Source: Falsochrobactrum ovis
Lineage (GTDB): Bacteria > Pseudomonadota > Alphaproteobacteria > Rhizobiales > Rhizobiaceae
Direction: 5' to 3'
Assembly: GCF_003259955.1 (NCBI RefSeq)
Contig: NZ_QLMK01000013.1
Span: 1-64,000, forward strand
DNA length: 64,000 nt
Part shown: in pieces, positions 28,999 through 37,788 of the stretch
Layout: every line of letters begins with the position of its first letter
How positions within the stretch are numbered: position 1 is the stretch's first letter
The notes under the pieces: generated by a model
Told to the model about the DNA's origin: nothing
Seen by the model: only the letters and a program-made list of their open reading frames with translations
The model's database searches: none
Made by a program: the position numbers and the translations under genes

Positions 28999-29196
28999 GT
29001 CATCCTCCCCTTGAAGCTCTTCAACTTTGTTTTGCGTTATTACGGCATCTTATTGATGTGATCAGACCTGCTCAAAACATCGACCGATCATGAGCAAATA
29101 ACGCCCGAATTGGCCGACAGGTTCCGTTCAACCTTTAGTTTTTGGAACCTCTGCCACAGCTTGGAGTTTTGTTAGCACTGAGATTTGGGGTGCCCA

Positions 29197-29325
29197 ATGG
29201 GACAGCTGCTTTTTTGGATTGTTTTGATCGGATTGCCCGCGCTTTTAGCGTGCGGTTTTGCTTACGCGCAATATCTTAAGCGCAGCAAAGGGAAAGACAC
29301 CCCTTCGCAAGAAGATGGCACATAA
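29197..29325 (+). CDS. Small single-pass membrane protein upstream of ku, 42 aa
   Basis: ATG 29197 with GGGG about 7 bases upstream. The protein is MGQLLFWIVLIGLPALLACG FAYAQYLKRS plus a charged tail KGKDTPSQEDGT: one membrane helix (about 4-25) and a short cytosolic tail. The stop is 12 bases before the ku start, so it is probably in the same transcript. Function unknown. Confidence 0.6.
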   Translation: MGQLLFWIVLIGLPALLACGFAYAQYLKRSKGKDTPSQEDGT

Positions 29326-29337
29326 TCGGAGGGGAAA

Positions 29338-30183
29338 ATGGCACCACGCGCCAATTGGAAAGGCCAGCTTAAGATCGATCAACTTGTTTGCCCGGTCGCT
29401 CTTTATACCGCAGCCTCGACATCGGATCGTGTTTCATTTCATTTGCTCAATCGCAAAACCGGCAATCGGCTACAAAGGGAATTTGTCGATAGCGACACCG
29501 GAAAACCCGTCCCGCGCGACGACCAGCGCAAAGGCTACGAAGTATCGTCGGGAAAATATATAAGCTTTGACGAGGAAGAAATTGCCGCTGCTGTTCCTGA
29601 AAGCGATAAGACACTTAATGTACTTCGATTTATCAAATGCAATGAAATAGACGATGTTTACCTTGACCGGCCCTTTTATTTGGCACCCAGCGGCGATGAT
29701 GATGAAGGTTTCGCACTTATCCGGGAAGGTATGAGAGCGGAAAAGGTCGCCGCTATCGCCGAAGCGGTCCTGTTTCGGCGTGCGCGAAAGCTTCTCATTC
29801 GCTCTTTTGGAGACGGTTTGATCGCTACCACTCTTAATTTTGATTATGAAGTGCGCTCTGCGAAAGAAGCTTTCTCCGAAATTGCTGATTTCAAATTTGA
29901 TCGTGAAATGCTGGATCTCGCCCGGCATATTATCGAAACGAAAAAAGGCGAGTTCGAACCGGAAAGTTTCGAAGACCGGTATGATGCCGCACTTGCCGAG
30001 CTGATCAAGGCAAAAATAGAAGGCAAGCCGATAAAGAAACCGCGCCCTGCCGAAACGTCACAAGTTATCGATCTGAAAGAAGCGCTGCGTAAAAGCGCTG
30101 GCCTGACCAAGCAAAAAGACAGCAAAAAAGCCAGTGCCAAAAAGCCTTCAAAACGAGCAACGTCGACGCGTAAAGCGAGCTAG
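29338..30183 (+). CDS. ku: Non-homologous end-joining protein Ku
   Basis: 281 residues, typical bacterial Ku. It has the beta-barrel core with KIDQLVCPVALYTAASTSDR, FHLLNRKTGNRL, RDDQRKGYEVSSGKYISFD and LIREGMRAEKVAAIAEAVLF, then a Lys/Ala-rich C-terminal tail (about 235-281) that aids DNA threading and LigD recruitment. GGAGGGG lies just upstream of ATG. It binds double-strand ends as a homodimer. The ligD ATG follows the ku stop with only 2 bases between. Confidence 0.97.
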   Translation: MAPRANWKGQLKIDQLVCPVALYTAASTSDRVSFHLLNRKTGNRLQREFVDSDTGKPVPRDDQRKGYEVSSGKYISFDEEEIAAAVPESDKTLNVLRFIKCNEIDDVYLDRPFYLAPSGDDDEGFALIREGMRAEKVAAIAEAVLFRRARKLLIRSFGDGLIATTLNFDYEVRSAKEAFSEIADFKFDREMLDLARHIIETKKGEFEPESFEDRYDAALAELIKAKIEGKPIKKPRPAETSQVIDLKEALRKSAGLTKQKDSKKASAKKPSKRATSTRKAS

Positions 30184-30185
30184 AA

Positions 30186-32750
30186 ATGGCAAAATCCCTC
30201 GAAACATACCGAAAAAAGCGAAATTTCAAATCGACTTCAGAACCACGCGGCAAAGTCGAAAACCGTAACAGTTCCGCAAAAAAAGACGATGGCAATCTGT
30301 TTGTCGTACAAAAACATGATGCCCGGCGCCTGCATTATGATTTCCGCTTAGAAATGGATGGCGTGTTGAAAAGTTGGGCGGTTACGCGAGGCCCAAGTTA
30401 TGTGCCGGGCGAAAAGCGGCTTGCTGTTCATGTGGAGGATCACCCGCTGGAATATGGCGATTTTGAAGGCACGATCCCGAAAGGAGAATATGGAGGCGGC
30501 ACCGTAATCCTATGGGATCGCGGCCAATGGAAACCGCTGGGCGACCAGCATAAACAATATAAGAAAGGTCATCTGGAGTTTGAACTTGCGGGCGAAAAAC
30601 TCAAAGGTCGCTGGCACCTCGTGCGAATGCGTGGGAAACCGGAGGAAAAGCGGGAAAATTGGCTGCTTATCAAAGGCGAGGACGAGTTTGCTCGCACTGA
30701 AAAGGATCCAGATATTTTAGAAACCGATCCGCAATCGGTAAAAACCGGTCGCGTTATTGCTGAAGTAGAAGATGAAAAACCGGGTTGGTCATCTAAAACT
30801 GGAAGGATCGAGCCAGGAAAACCCAACCCAGAAAAGTCCAAGCCAGAAAAATCCAAGCCAGAAAAGCCGTCGCGCACTCAGAATGAAATGCCGAAAGGCG
30901 CACGCAAAGGAGCGATGCCCAATTTTATCGAACCGCAGCTTGCCACTTTGGTGGCGTCGCCACCAACCGGCGAACGTTGGCTGCATGAAATCAAATTTGA
31001 TGGATATCGTATTCAGGCACATATCGCTGATGGCAAGGTAATCCTTTATTCCCGCGGCGGTTTGGACTGGACGGACAAATTTGGCGACCAGATTGTGTCA
31101 GACCTTTTGGCGCTTGGTGTTACCAGCGCCATTTTTGATGGTGAAATCGTAGTCGAAAACCAAGCCGGCATTGCGGATTTTTCAGCGCTTCAGAACGACT
31201 TAAGTGAAGGACGCACCGATCGCTTTGTCTATTACCTTTTTGATCTGCCTTATTTGGACGGATACCGGCTTATGAACGTGCCTCTTGAGCAACGCAAAGC
31301 GCTATTGGAAAAACTGCTAGCGGGAAAAAATTCAATTCTCCGCTTTAGCGAAAGTTTTGATGCAGAAGGTGTCGCGGTTCTTAGCAATGCTTGCCGAATG
31401 GGATTGGAAGGGATTGTTTCAAAGCTTAAAGACGGGCCATATAAAACCGGAAGAACAAAGGATTGGCGCAAAGCCAAATGTATTGAGCGGCAAGAATTCG
31501 TCATCGCTGGCTATGTTACTTCGACCGCTTCGCGCAATGCAATCGGCTCACTTATTCTGGGTGTTTACGAGAATGGCAAGCTTCAACCCGTGGGTCGGGT
31601 TGGCACCGGCTTTTCCGCCCAACTCGCCAAGGAACTTTATAAAAAGCTCGAAGCTATCCGGCAGCAAGAAAGCCCGTTTGCAATTGCTTTAAGCGCAGCA
31701 GAACGAAGGGGCGCTAAATTCGTTGAGCCGAAACTGGTGGCGGAAGTCGAATTTCGTGCTTGGACCGCCGAAAAACGCTTGCGGCACGCGTCGTTCAGAG
31801 GATTGCGTGAAGATAAGCCTGCCAAGGATATTGTTCGAGAAAGCGATGCAATAACACCTGAAGCCGTGACGTCTTTTCAGGAGGCCAATGTGAAACTGAC
31901 CCATCCCGACCGCGTATATTGGCCTGAAGAGGGCATTACAAAACAGGGATTGGCTGATTATTATGCCCAAGTCTGGCCCTATATTGAGCCATTTATCACC
32001 AACCGACCGCTTGCGCTGTTACGTTGTCCCACTGGCATTAAAGGTGAGCACTTTTTCCAAAAACATGCTTGGAAAGGGCTGAACAAACATATTGTGGAAA
32101 TACACGATCCATCCGATGAAGATGAGGCGGGGCTGATCAGCATTCAGAATTTGGATGGTCTTATTGGCCTCGTGCAAGCTGCGACGCTGGAAATCCACCC
32201 CTGGGGCTCCACGGTTAAAAATTGGGATAAGCCCGACACCCTCACCATGGATCTTGACCCCGGAGAAGGGGTCGCGTGGGAACGCGTGATCGATGCCGCG
32301 ATTGAAACCAAACAGCGATTGGAAGATCTGGGATTGCAGGCTTTTTTGAAAACATCCGGCGGCAAAGGGTTACACATTGTGGCCCCATTGAAACCCAAAG
32401 CCGGTTGGGAAGAACTCAAATCATTCACAAAAGCCATCGCGGATGAAATGGCCGCCGATAATCCCGACAATTTTGTTTCGACAATTTCAAAAGCCAAACG
32501 CAAGGGCAAAATTCTCGTAGATTATTTAAGAAATCAGCGCGGTATGACCGCGGTCGCGCCCTATTCTAGCCGCGCTCGACCAGGTGCTGCGGTTTCCATG
32601 CCATTGGATTGGGATGAGCTCAGTCCAGCGATTGGCCCCGCCCATTTTACAATGCTCAATACGCCCGCCCGATTAGCCAAATTAAAGAAAAATCCTTGGG
32701 CCGATTTTCGCAAAGCAGAAATTCCCCTACCCAAACTCAAAAACAAATAA
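30186..32750 (+). CDS. ligD: Multifunctional DNA ligase D (phosphoesterase-ligase-polymerase)
   Basis: 854 residues in the Pseudomonas-type order. The 3'-phosphoesterase domain (about 35-190) has FVVQKHDARRLHYDFRLEMD and AVHVEDHPLEYGDFEG. A linker (about 205-240) carries near-perfect PEKSK repeats. The ATP-dependent ligase has nucleotidyl Lys270 in EIKFDGYR. The primase-polymerase domain (from about 560) has HPDRVYWPEEGITK, and the metal site in TLTMDLDPGEG. With Ku it completes a two-protein end-joining pathway that can fill, trim and seal broken ends. Confidence 0.97.
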   Translation: MAKSLETYRKKRNFKSTSEPRGKVENRNSSAKKDDGNLFVVQKHDARRLHYDFRLEMDGVLKSWAVTRGPSYVPGEKRLAVHVEDHPLEYGDFEGTIPKGEYGGGTVILWDRGQWKPLGDQHKQYKKGHLEFELAGEKLKGRWHLVRMRGKPEEKRENWLLIKGEDEFARTEKDPDILETDPQSVKTGRVIAEVEDEKPGWSSKTGRIEPGKPNPEKSKPEKSKPEKPSRTQNEMPKGARKGAMPNFIEPQLATLVASPPTGERWLHEIKFDGYRIQAHIADGKVILYSRGGLDWTDKFGDQIVSDLLALGVTSAIFDGEIVVENQAGIADFSALQNDLSEGRTDRFVYYLFDLPYLDGYRLMNVPLEQRKALLEKLLAGKNSILRFSESFDAEGVAVLSNACRMGLEGIVSKLKDGPYKTGRTKDWRKAKCIERQEFVIAGYVTSTASRNAIGSLILGVYENGKLQPVGRVGTGFSAQLAKELYKKLEAIRQQESPFAIALSAAERRGAKFVEPKLVAEVEFRAWTAEKRLRHASFRGLREDKPAKDIVRESDAITPEAVTSFQEANVKLTHPDRVYWPEEGITKQGLADYYAQVWPYIEPFITNRPLALLRCPTGIKGEHFFQKHAWKGLNKHIVEIHDPSDEDEAGLISIQNLDGLIGLVQAATLEIHPWGSTVKNWDKPDTLTMDLDPGEGVAWERVIDAAIETKQRLEDLGLQAFLKTSGGKGLHIVAPLKPKAGWEELKSFTKAIADEMAADNPDNFVSTISKAKRKGKILVDYLRNQRGMTAVAPYSSRARPGAAVSMPLDWDELSPAIGPAHFTMLNTPARLAKLKKNPWADFRKAEIPLPKLKNK

Positions 32751-32911
32751 CATCAGTATTTAAATGATAAGGCTACGCATTAACGGTATCTTTTCTGTAA
32801 GCCAATCAAAACCTGCTAGTAGTTTGAGCGAGGCTTGCCATTTCTATGGATAGATGAGTATTAGTGGCTCTGATCTGTCTCTTCTAATATGCAGTAATCC
32901 GGAAATCTCTC

Positions 32912-33955
32912 GTGAAAAAGAAGCCTCTTGGCCGGACCGGCCTTTCTGTTACCGAAATTTGCCTTGGTACTATGACATGGGGTGTGCAAAATACTGAAGC
33001 AGATGCACACCAACAGCTTGATATAGCAATTGATTCCGGCATCAATTTTATTGATACGGCTGAAAGCTATGCCATCCCGATGAGCCCCGAAAGTTTTGGC
33101 AAAACCGAAACCTATATTGGGTCTTGGTTCAAAAAAACTGGAAATCGTGATCGGGTTATTTTGGCCAGTAAAATTGCTGGCGGTGAACGTCAAGCCTGGA
33201 TACGAAATGGCGATAAACCCAACCGCACGAATATTCGCGAAGCGATAAATGACAGTCTGAAGCGGTTACAGACCGACTATATTGATCTTTATCAAATCCA
33301 TTGGCCCACCCGTCCACATTATCATTTTGGACGCGGCTGGAGTTTTGATCCATCCGGCACCGATCCCAAGGCAGAGCGTGATCAATATCTTGATATTTTG
33401 CGCGGTCTGGATGACGCTATTCGCGAAGGAAAGATCAGGCATGTCGGACTTTCAAACGAGACCGCATGGGGCACGATGCAATGGTTGCAGATCGCGGAAG
33501 AACATAATTTACCGCGTATGGCTTCTATTCAAAACGAATATGGGTTGTTACAGCGCGGGTTTGATCACGATCTTGCGGAAGTTTCGATTTACGAAGATGT
33601 CGGCCTGCTAGCCTATTCCACCCTAGCGGCAGGGGTTTTGACCGGTAAATATTTGGACGGAAAAATACCGGCAGGGTCACGGGCAGAAGTCACCGAAGGT
33701 GGGTTATGGCGCGATAATCCTTATTCTGAGCCGGCTGTGCGCGCATATCTTGATGTGGCGAAAAAGCATGATCTGGATATTGCGCAAATGGCGATTGCAT
33801 TCGCACTCACGCGGCCCTTTATGACCTCAGTGATAATCGGCGCAACGACCACAGAACAGTTGAAAACTGATATTGCTGCGCATGAAATTACACTTTCAGA
33901 TGCTGTTCTGGAAGATATTGAAAAGGTTTACCGAACCTATCCACGGCCGCTTTAA
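32912..33955 (+). CDS. NADP(H)-dependent aldo/keto reductase (Tas-like)
   Basis: 347 residues from GTG 32912 (LGRTGLSVTEICLGTMTWG). The AKR tetrad is present: Asp in FIDTAESYA, Tyr in ESYAIPMSPE, Lys in ILASKIAGG and His in YQIHWPTR. The extended insertion after PTRPHYHFGRGWSFDPSG is typical of E. coli Tas. Substrate unknown. Monocistronic; the weak ribosome binding site GGAAAT fits the GTG start. Confidence 0.9.
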   Translation: MKKKPLGRTGLSVTEICLGTMTWGVQNTEADAHQQLDIAIDSGINFIDTAESYAIPMSPESFGKTETYIGSWFKKTGNRDRVILASKIAGGERQAWIRNGDKPNRTNIREAINDSLKRLQTDYIDLYQIHWPTRPHYHFGRGWSFDPSGTDPKAERDQYLDILRGLDDAIREGKIRHVGLSNETAWGTMQWLQIAEEHNLPRMASIQNEYGLLQRGFDHDLAEVSIYEDVGLLAYSTLAAGVLTGKYLDGKIPAGSRAEVTEGGLWRDNPYSEPAVRAYLDVAKKHDLDIAQMAIAFALTRPFMTSVIIGATTTEQLKTDIAAHEITLSDAVLEDIEKVYRTYPRPL

Positions 33956-34031
33956 ACCTCAAGCAAGGACCTGATCGCGCTTATGTGGAGATGGTCTGCT
34001 AGAAGACCCAAACCGTCATTCACGTAAAATC

Positions 34032-34058
34032 TGCACGCCCCCGATTCCGGGGCGTGCA
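34032..34058. terminator. Strong hairpin between convergent genes
   Basis: TGCACGCCCC (34032-34041) pairs perfectly with GGGGCGTGCA (34049-34058). T-runs are short on either side, so termination may be partial. It separates the aldo/keto reductase gene from the PLP-enzyme gene. Confidence 0.65.
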
Positions 34059-34078
34059 TTGCAAAATAGTCCAAGCCT

Positions 34079-35347
34079 TCACCCAAAATGCAAAGGAAGG
34101 GCGTTGGTGATTTTACCGTCCTCCCCAGCAACATAAAGCCACGACCAGCGGTCAAGCGCAGTACAGGGATGGGAGATTCCGAAGGCTATAATATCGCCTA
34201 CCTCAATATCTGCATTTTCAGCAATATTGAGAAAAGCATGCTGGTCATTGAGTTTGAACACTTCCGCACCTTGAGGAATTTCGCGTTCTTTGCCATCACG
34301 ATAAAGCGCTATTGCCACAGGCAAGCCCTGATCGAACGACACATCCCGCATGCCCATTCCGCAGATGGCAAGCCTTGCTTCTGGCCGTGAAAGCACTTCC
34401 GCATAGACACGCAAAGCCGGGCGGAATGCCTCTATTGCAGGGCCTATTCCGGCGATTTCGAACCCGCCGCGGGCATCCATATTGGCCAGTCCTTTGGCAT
34501 AAATCCCATGATCATAGAAAAAGATCGCGCCGGAACGCAGAATAAGATTTGCATTTCCGTCAGCCTTAACCAGCGGACCTAAATCTTCGATCACAAGATC
34601 AAAAAAGCTTGATCCGCCCGAAGATAGCACCAACCGTTGGCTGGGTTTGCGCGCCCGCAACAATGCAAAAGCATCTGCTGCAAAACCATGCAGCGCGCGA
34701 ATGGCCTCACGCGTTGCATTGCTGTCGGCGCTTGATGACGCACCTTCATAGGCTGCGATTCCTACCGCGCTCAAAGCCGGGTTTTGCTCTGCATTATCAA
34801 GGATTTCTGTCACCAATTGCATATTACGTGCGCCCGCACGTCCACCGCCAACTTCGATCAGAAAATCAACCTTCCGGCCAGCGGATTGGGCGACTTCCGC
34901 CGCTACTTCAAGTGCTGCAAGACTATCCACATAAAGTGTAATCTGGGCATTTTCATATTGCGCAAGAAGTCGGCCCAGCCTTGCGCCGCTGGCCTTGCCG
35001 CCAATCTGATTGGCAAGGATGAGCTTCTCAAATCCATGATCTAACATCGTAGCGGCCTGCCTGATATCGGCAACGGTCAACGCTACTGCGCCCCGTTTCA
35101 TTAAATCAGCCGCGAGTTCCGGAGACATCGGGGTTTTTGCATGGGGCGCAATTTTTGCCCCAACAGCCGCCAAATAAGCAAACATGGCATTACAATTCTG
35201 ATCCCAGGCCGCGGGTTCAAACGTAATGATGGGAAGCTGCGCCGTGCCTGCACGCGGATCAAGCGCGAGCTTTGCAATTTCGTTGGCTGAAACCGGTTGC
35301 TGATCCGAAGGAAAGCCTCGAATATGTCCGTTTAAAACCCGTTCCAT
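34079..35347 (-). CDS. Fold-type III PLP enzyme, D-threonine aldolase / D-serine dehydratase family
   Basis: 422 residues. The N-terminal alanine-racemase-like barrel binds PLP through Lys in APHAKTPMSPE (near residue 93). LILANQIGG and FLIEVGGGRAGARN follow. Near the C-terminus, ISHPCTALDRW carries the H-x-C zinc motif of DSD1-type D-serine dehydratases and D-threo-3-hydroxyaspartate dehydratases. It therefore acts on a D-configured beta-hydroxy amino acid or related compound; aldolase and dehydratase activities cannot be told apart by eye. GGAGGAG is 10 bases upstream of ATG. Its promoter overlaps a LacI-type operator (35397-35412). Confidence 0.88.
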   Translation of the reverse strand: MERVLNGHIRGFPSDQQPVSANEIAKLALDPRAGTAQLPIITFEPAAWDQNCNAMFAYLAAVGAKIAPHAKTPMSPELAADLMKRGAVALTVADIRQAATMLDHGFEKLILANQIGGKASGARLGRLLAQYENAQITLYVDSLAALEVAAEVAQSAGRKVDFLIEVGGGRAGARNMQLVTEILDNAEQNPALSAVGIAAYEGASSSADSNATREAIRALHGFAADAFALLRARKPSQRLVLSSGGSSFFDLVIEDLGPLVKADGNANLILRSGAIFFYDHGIYAKGLANMDARGGFEIAGIGPAIEAFRPALRVYAEVLSRPEARLAICGMGMRDVSFDQGLPVAIALYRDGKEREIPQGAEVFKLNDQHAFLNIAENADIEVGDIIAFGISHPCTALDRWSWLYVAGEDGKITNALPLHFG

Positions 35348-35396
35348 GCCGCTTATTCTCCTCCAGCAGTCTTACAAAAGCGCTTTCGTTACGCTC

Positions 35397-35412
35397 ATGA
35401 TAACGTTAACAT
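35397..35412. promoter_or_regulatory. LacI-type operator overlapping a minus-strand promoter
   Basis: ATGATAACGTTAACAT differs in one base from the perfect palindrome at 42087-42102. On the minus strand TATCAT inside the site forms a -10 at 17 bases from TTAAAC, so binding would block transcription of the PLP-enzyme gene. The divergent dehydratase gene starts 78 bases away and may be controlled too. Confidence 0.7.
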
Positions 35413-35489
35413 ATCGCGAGTTTAATTGTTCTTTTACATCAAGTACAGCCATAAGCGGGAAGATAGACACGCTTTTGGGAGGAGACATT

Positions 35490-36422
35490 ATGATTTCTTT
35501 GGATGACATCCGCGCCGCAGCCGATCGCATTGCGCCCTATATTCGGCGTACCCCTCTTATACCGGCTGACCAGATCAAATCCTCGATCACTTCGGCGGAT
35601 CTTTATCTCAAGCTTGAATGTCTGCAAGTCTCCGGCTCGTTCAAGGGAAGAGGTGCTGCCAATCGTGTGCTTTCCCTGCCGGAAGAAAAGCGCGTCCACG
35701 GGCTGGTTGCCGCATCCGGCGGCAACCATGGTCTGGCGGTTGCGCGCTGCGGACATATTTTAAACCTTCCTGTGACAATTTTTTTGCCGCGCTCAGTCGC
35801 GCCGGAAAAACTCGCCAAAATGCAGGCTTGGGGCGCAAAGACTGTGGTTGAGGGTGATGATTTCGATCATTGCAGTCTGCTTGCGCATAAACTTGCCGAA
35901 GCAAGCGGCGCAACCTATGTGCATCCTTTTGCCGATCCATTTGTGGTTGCGGGACAGGGAACGGTGGCGCTTGAAATTTTTGCTGATCGTCCTGAAACCG
36001 AAACTGTTATCATTGCAGCAGGCGGTGGCGGTTTTGTCACCGGCGCAGGCACCGCATTCAAAGCGCTCAACCCAAATATCAAGCTGGTAACGGTCGAACC
36101 ATATGGCTCACCCACATTGTATAATTCGGCGAAAGCTGGCGAAGTCGTGTCCTTGCCAGCCATCACCAGCGCGGTCCCGACCATGTCATGCCGCCGCACC
36201 GACGACACGCTTTTTGTGCAGACTTCCAAAGTCGTCGATGAATATGTGCTGATTGAAGATGAGCATATGACACAAGCCGCGCAATGGCTGTGGTTTGAGA
36301 TGGGCATTGCCGCGGACCCCGCAGGCGCCGCAGCCATTGCTGCTCTTTTATCGGGCGCGTACAAGGCTGAAGCTGGAGAAAAAATCAGCGTAGCTGTCTG
36401 CGGTGCAGGCCTGCCCGAATGA
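35490..36422 (+). CDS. Threonine/serine dehydratase-like fold-type II PLP enzyme
   Basis: 310 residues from ATG 35490, with GGGAGGAG at 35477-35484; upstream in-frame codons are not homologous. PLP Lys in VSGSFKGRGAANR (near residue 53); the Ser/Asn loop ASGGNHGLAVA; the phosphate loop AAGGGGFVTGAG; the Ser near the C-terminus (VAVCGAGLPE) is replaced by a Cys-Gly. Closest in type to threonine dehydratases, serine racemases, L-threo-3-hydroxyaspartate ammonia-lyases and EutB. Divergent from the D-specific enzyme, so the pair may handle both stereoisomers of one substrate. Confidence 0.88.
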   Translation: MISLDDIRAAADRIAPYIRRTPLIPADQIKSSITSADLYLKLECLQVSGSFKGRGAANRVLSLPEEKRVHGLVAASGGNHGLAVARCGHILNLPVTIFLPRSVAPEKLAKMQAWGAKTVVEGDDFDHCSLLAHKLAEASGATYVHPFADPFVVAGQGTVALEIFADRPETETVIIAAGGGGFVTGAGTAFKALNPNIKLVTVEPYGSPTLYNSAKAGEVVSLPAITSAVPTMSCRRTDDTLFVQTSKVVDEYVLIEDEHMTQAAQWLWFEMGIAADPAGAAAIAALLSGAYKAEAGEKISVAVCGAGLPE

Positions 36423-36442
36423 GGCAACCGCCGCCAAATATT

Positions 36443-36463
36443 GATCTCGCCATTGGCGGGATC
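36443..36463. terminator. Hairpin between convergent dehydratase and M20 genes
   Basis: GATCTCGCC (36443-36451) pairs with GGCGGGATC (36455-36463), one G-U pair, loop ATT, then GCAGCTTTTATC on the plus strand. Confidence 0.65.
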
Positions 36464-36475
36464 ATGCAGCTTTTA

Positions 36476-37660
36476 TCAAGGTTCTTTGTCCAATCCATGC
36501 GCCAGATCAACCAGCATTTTCGCTGCCTGAACAATCGGTTCAATCTCGGCGAATTCATCAACAGCATGCGCCTGATCAATGCTCCCCGGACCAAATACGA
36601 TGGTGGGGATATTGGCCAGATTAACTATTTTTGTGGCGTCTGAGCCATAAGGTACACCAATGGCTTCTTCATTAATGCCATGGGCTTTGCACACCTGGCC
36701 CATGCGCTGCACAATTTCACTTGTTTCAGGCACATCCATGGCAGATGAATCCACAAAAGGCGGCTCGGCATAAATCCGAGCGCCCGGAAACTCGGCCGCA
36801 ACCTGTTCTGCAATTGCTTTGAAACTGGCAAAGACATCCATACCGGTTTCTGTCGCTAAATAGCGATAATCAAACCGCATGCGACAGGAGGCCGGAACGG
36901 TATTGGGGCCGACGCCTGCTTCTATCGAAGTACATGTCAAAGTGGCAGGACCGAGCAGAGGATGAACGTCTAAGCGGCGCGCCATTTCCGCGTCATATTG
37001 CTCAAGAATACGCTGCGCAATGGTAATGCCGTTTATACCTTCATGGGGCTTGCCGGTATGGGCACTTCTTCCTTCAATATCGACCCACCAACGGACCGTG
37101 CCCTTGCAAGCGCGCACAACGCGAAGCGAAGTCGGCTCACCCGCCACCGCGAGATCATAGCGTTCTTTGCGCTTTAGATGATGCAAAATTCCGCGAAAGC
37201 TAAACTCTTCATCCATCGCACCCAGAAAATCGACATCAGCTTCTGGCGGTGACGCATTTAACGCGCGCATGGCAAGCATGAAGGCAACAACGCTTGCTCC
37301 ATCATCAACCGCACCGCGACCATAAAGGCGATCCCCTTCCAGTCTTGGCGTAAATGGCGCGCTCATTCCTGTTACCTGAACGGTATCAAGATGACCTTCC
37401 CATAACATTCTTTTAGTACCGCTGCGGCCTTTGACGCGGGCAATCAGATTGGGCCGATGGGCATCAACAAAATCAAGCTCGCTTACAACGCCCGCTTTCT
37501 CAAACCAGCTCTTGAGAACCCGTGCCACCGCCTCTTCACCAAAATGAGAACTATCTTGGTCGTCTGGGTTTTTAAAGGAGGGATTGATTGAAGGCACTTC
37601 GACAAAGGCGGAGAGCAGCGAAATAGCGGATTCTCTGTCAATCCCGGCATATAGTGTCAT
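36476..37660 (-). CDS. M20 family amidohydrolase (ArgE/DapE-like)
   Basis: 394 residues. Metal ligands: His and Asp in WEGHLDTVQ, Asp in GRGAVDDGASVVAF, the Glu-Glu pair in GAMDEEFSFRG, Asp/Glu in AVAGEPTS, and His near the end in IDQAHAVDEF. The dimerisation domain lies between (about 175-290). The family removes N-acyl, N-succinyl or N-carbamoyl groups or cleaves dipeptides. In this module it could release the free amino acid that the two PLP enzymes then degrade. Confidence 0.9.
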   Translation of the reverse strand: MTLYAGIDRESAISLLSAFVEVPSINPSFKNPDDQDSSHFGEEAVARVLKSWFEKAGVVSELDFVDAHRPNLIARVKGRSGTKRMLWEGHLDTVQVTGMSAPFTPRLEGDRLYGRGAVDDGASVVAFMLAMRALNASPPEADVDFLGAMDEEFSFRGILHHLKRKERYDLAVAGEPTSLRVVRACKGTVRWWVDIEGRSAHTGKPHEGINGITIAQRILEQYDAEMARRLDVHPLLGPATLTCTSIEAGVGPNTVPASCRMRFDYRYLATETGMDVFASFKAIAEQVAAEFPGARIYAEPPFVDSSAMDVPETSEIVQRMGQVCKAHGINEEAIGVPYGSDATKIVNLANIPTIVFGPGSIDQAHAVDEFAEIEPIVQAAKMLVDLAHGLDKEP

Positions 37661-37788
37661 GTTTCAACCTGGTTCTGATGGAGGATGATGATGTGCCTGC
37701 CGAATATGTCCGGGCTGATGGCCCGACTATACGATGTCGGAATGGCAAGAAATTTCCGTGAAATTTGCTGTAAAACTTGATCGGCAAT

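Noticed and set aside
24800-33955. Genomic island integrated at tRNA-Cys
   Set aside because: No integrase and no duplicated tRNA 3' end seen; the accessory content alone is not enough.
33952-34155. 67-codon minus-strand frame ending ISAIRSLLEV
   Set aside because: Overlaps the true C-terminus of the PLP-enzyme gene in another frame and runs through a terminator-like hairpin; no RBS.
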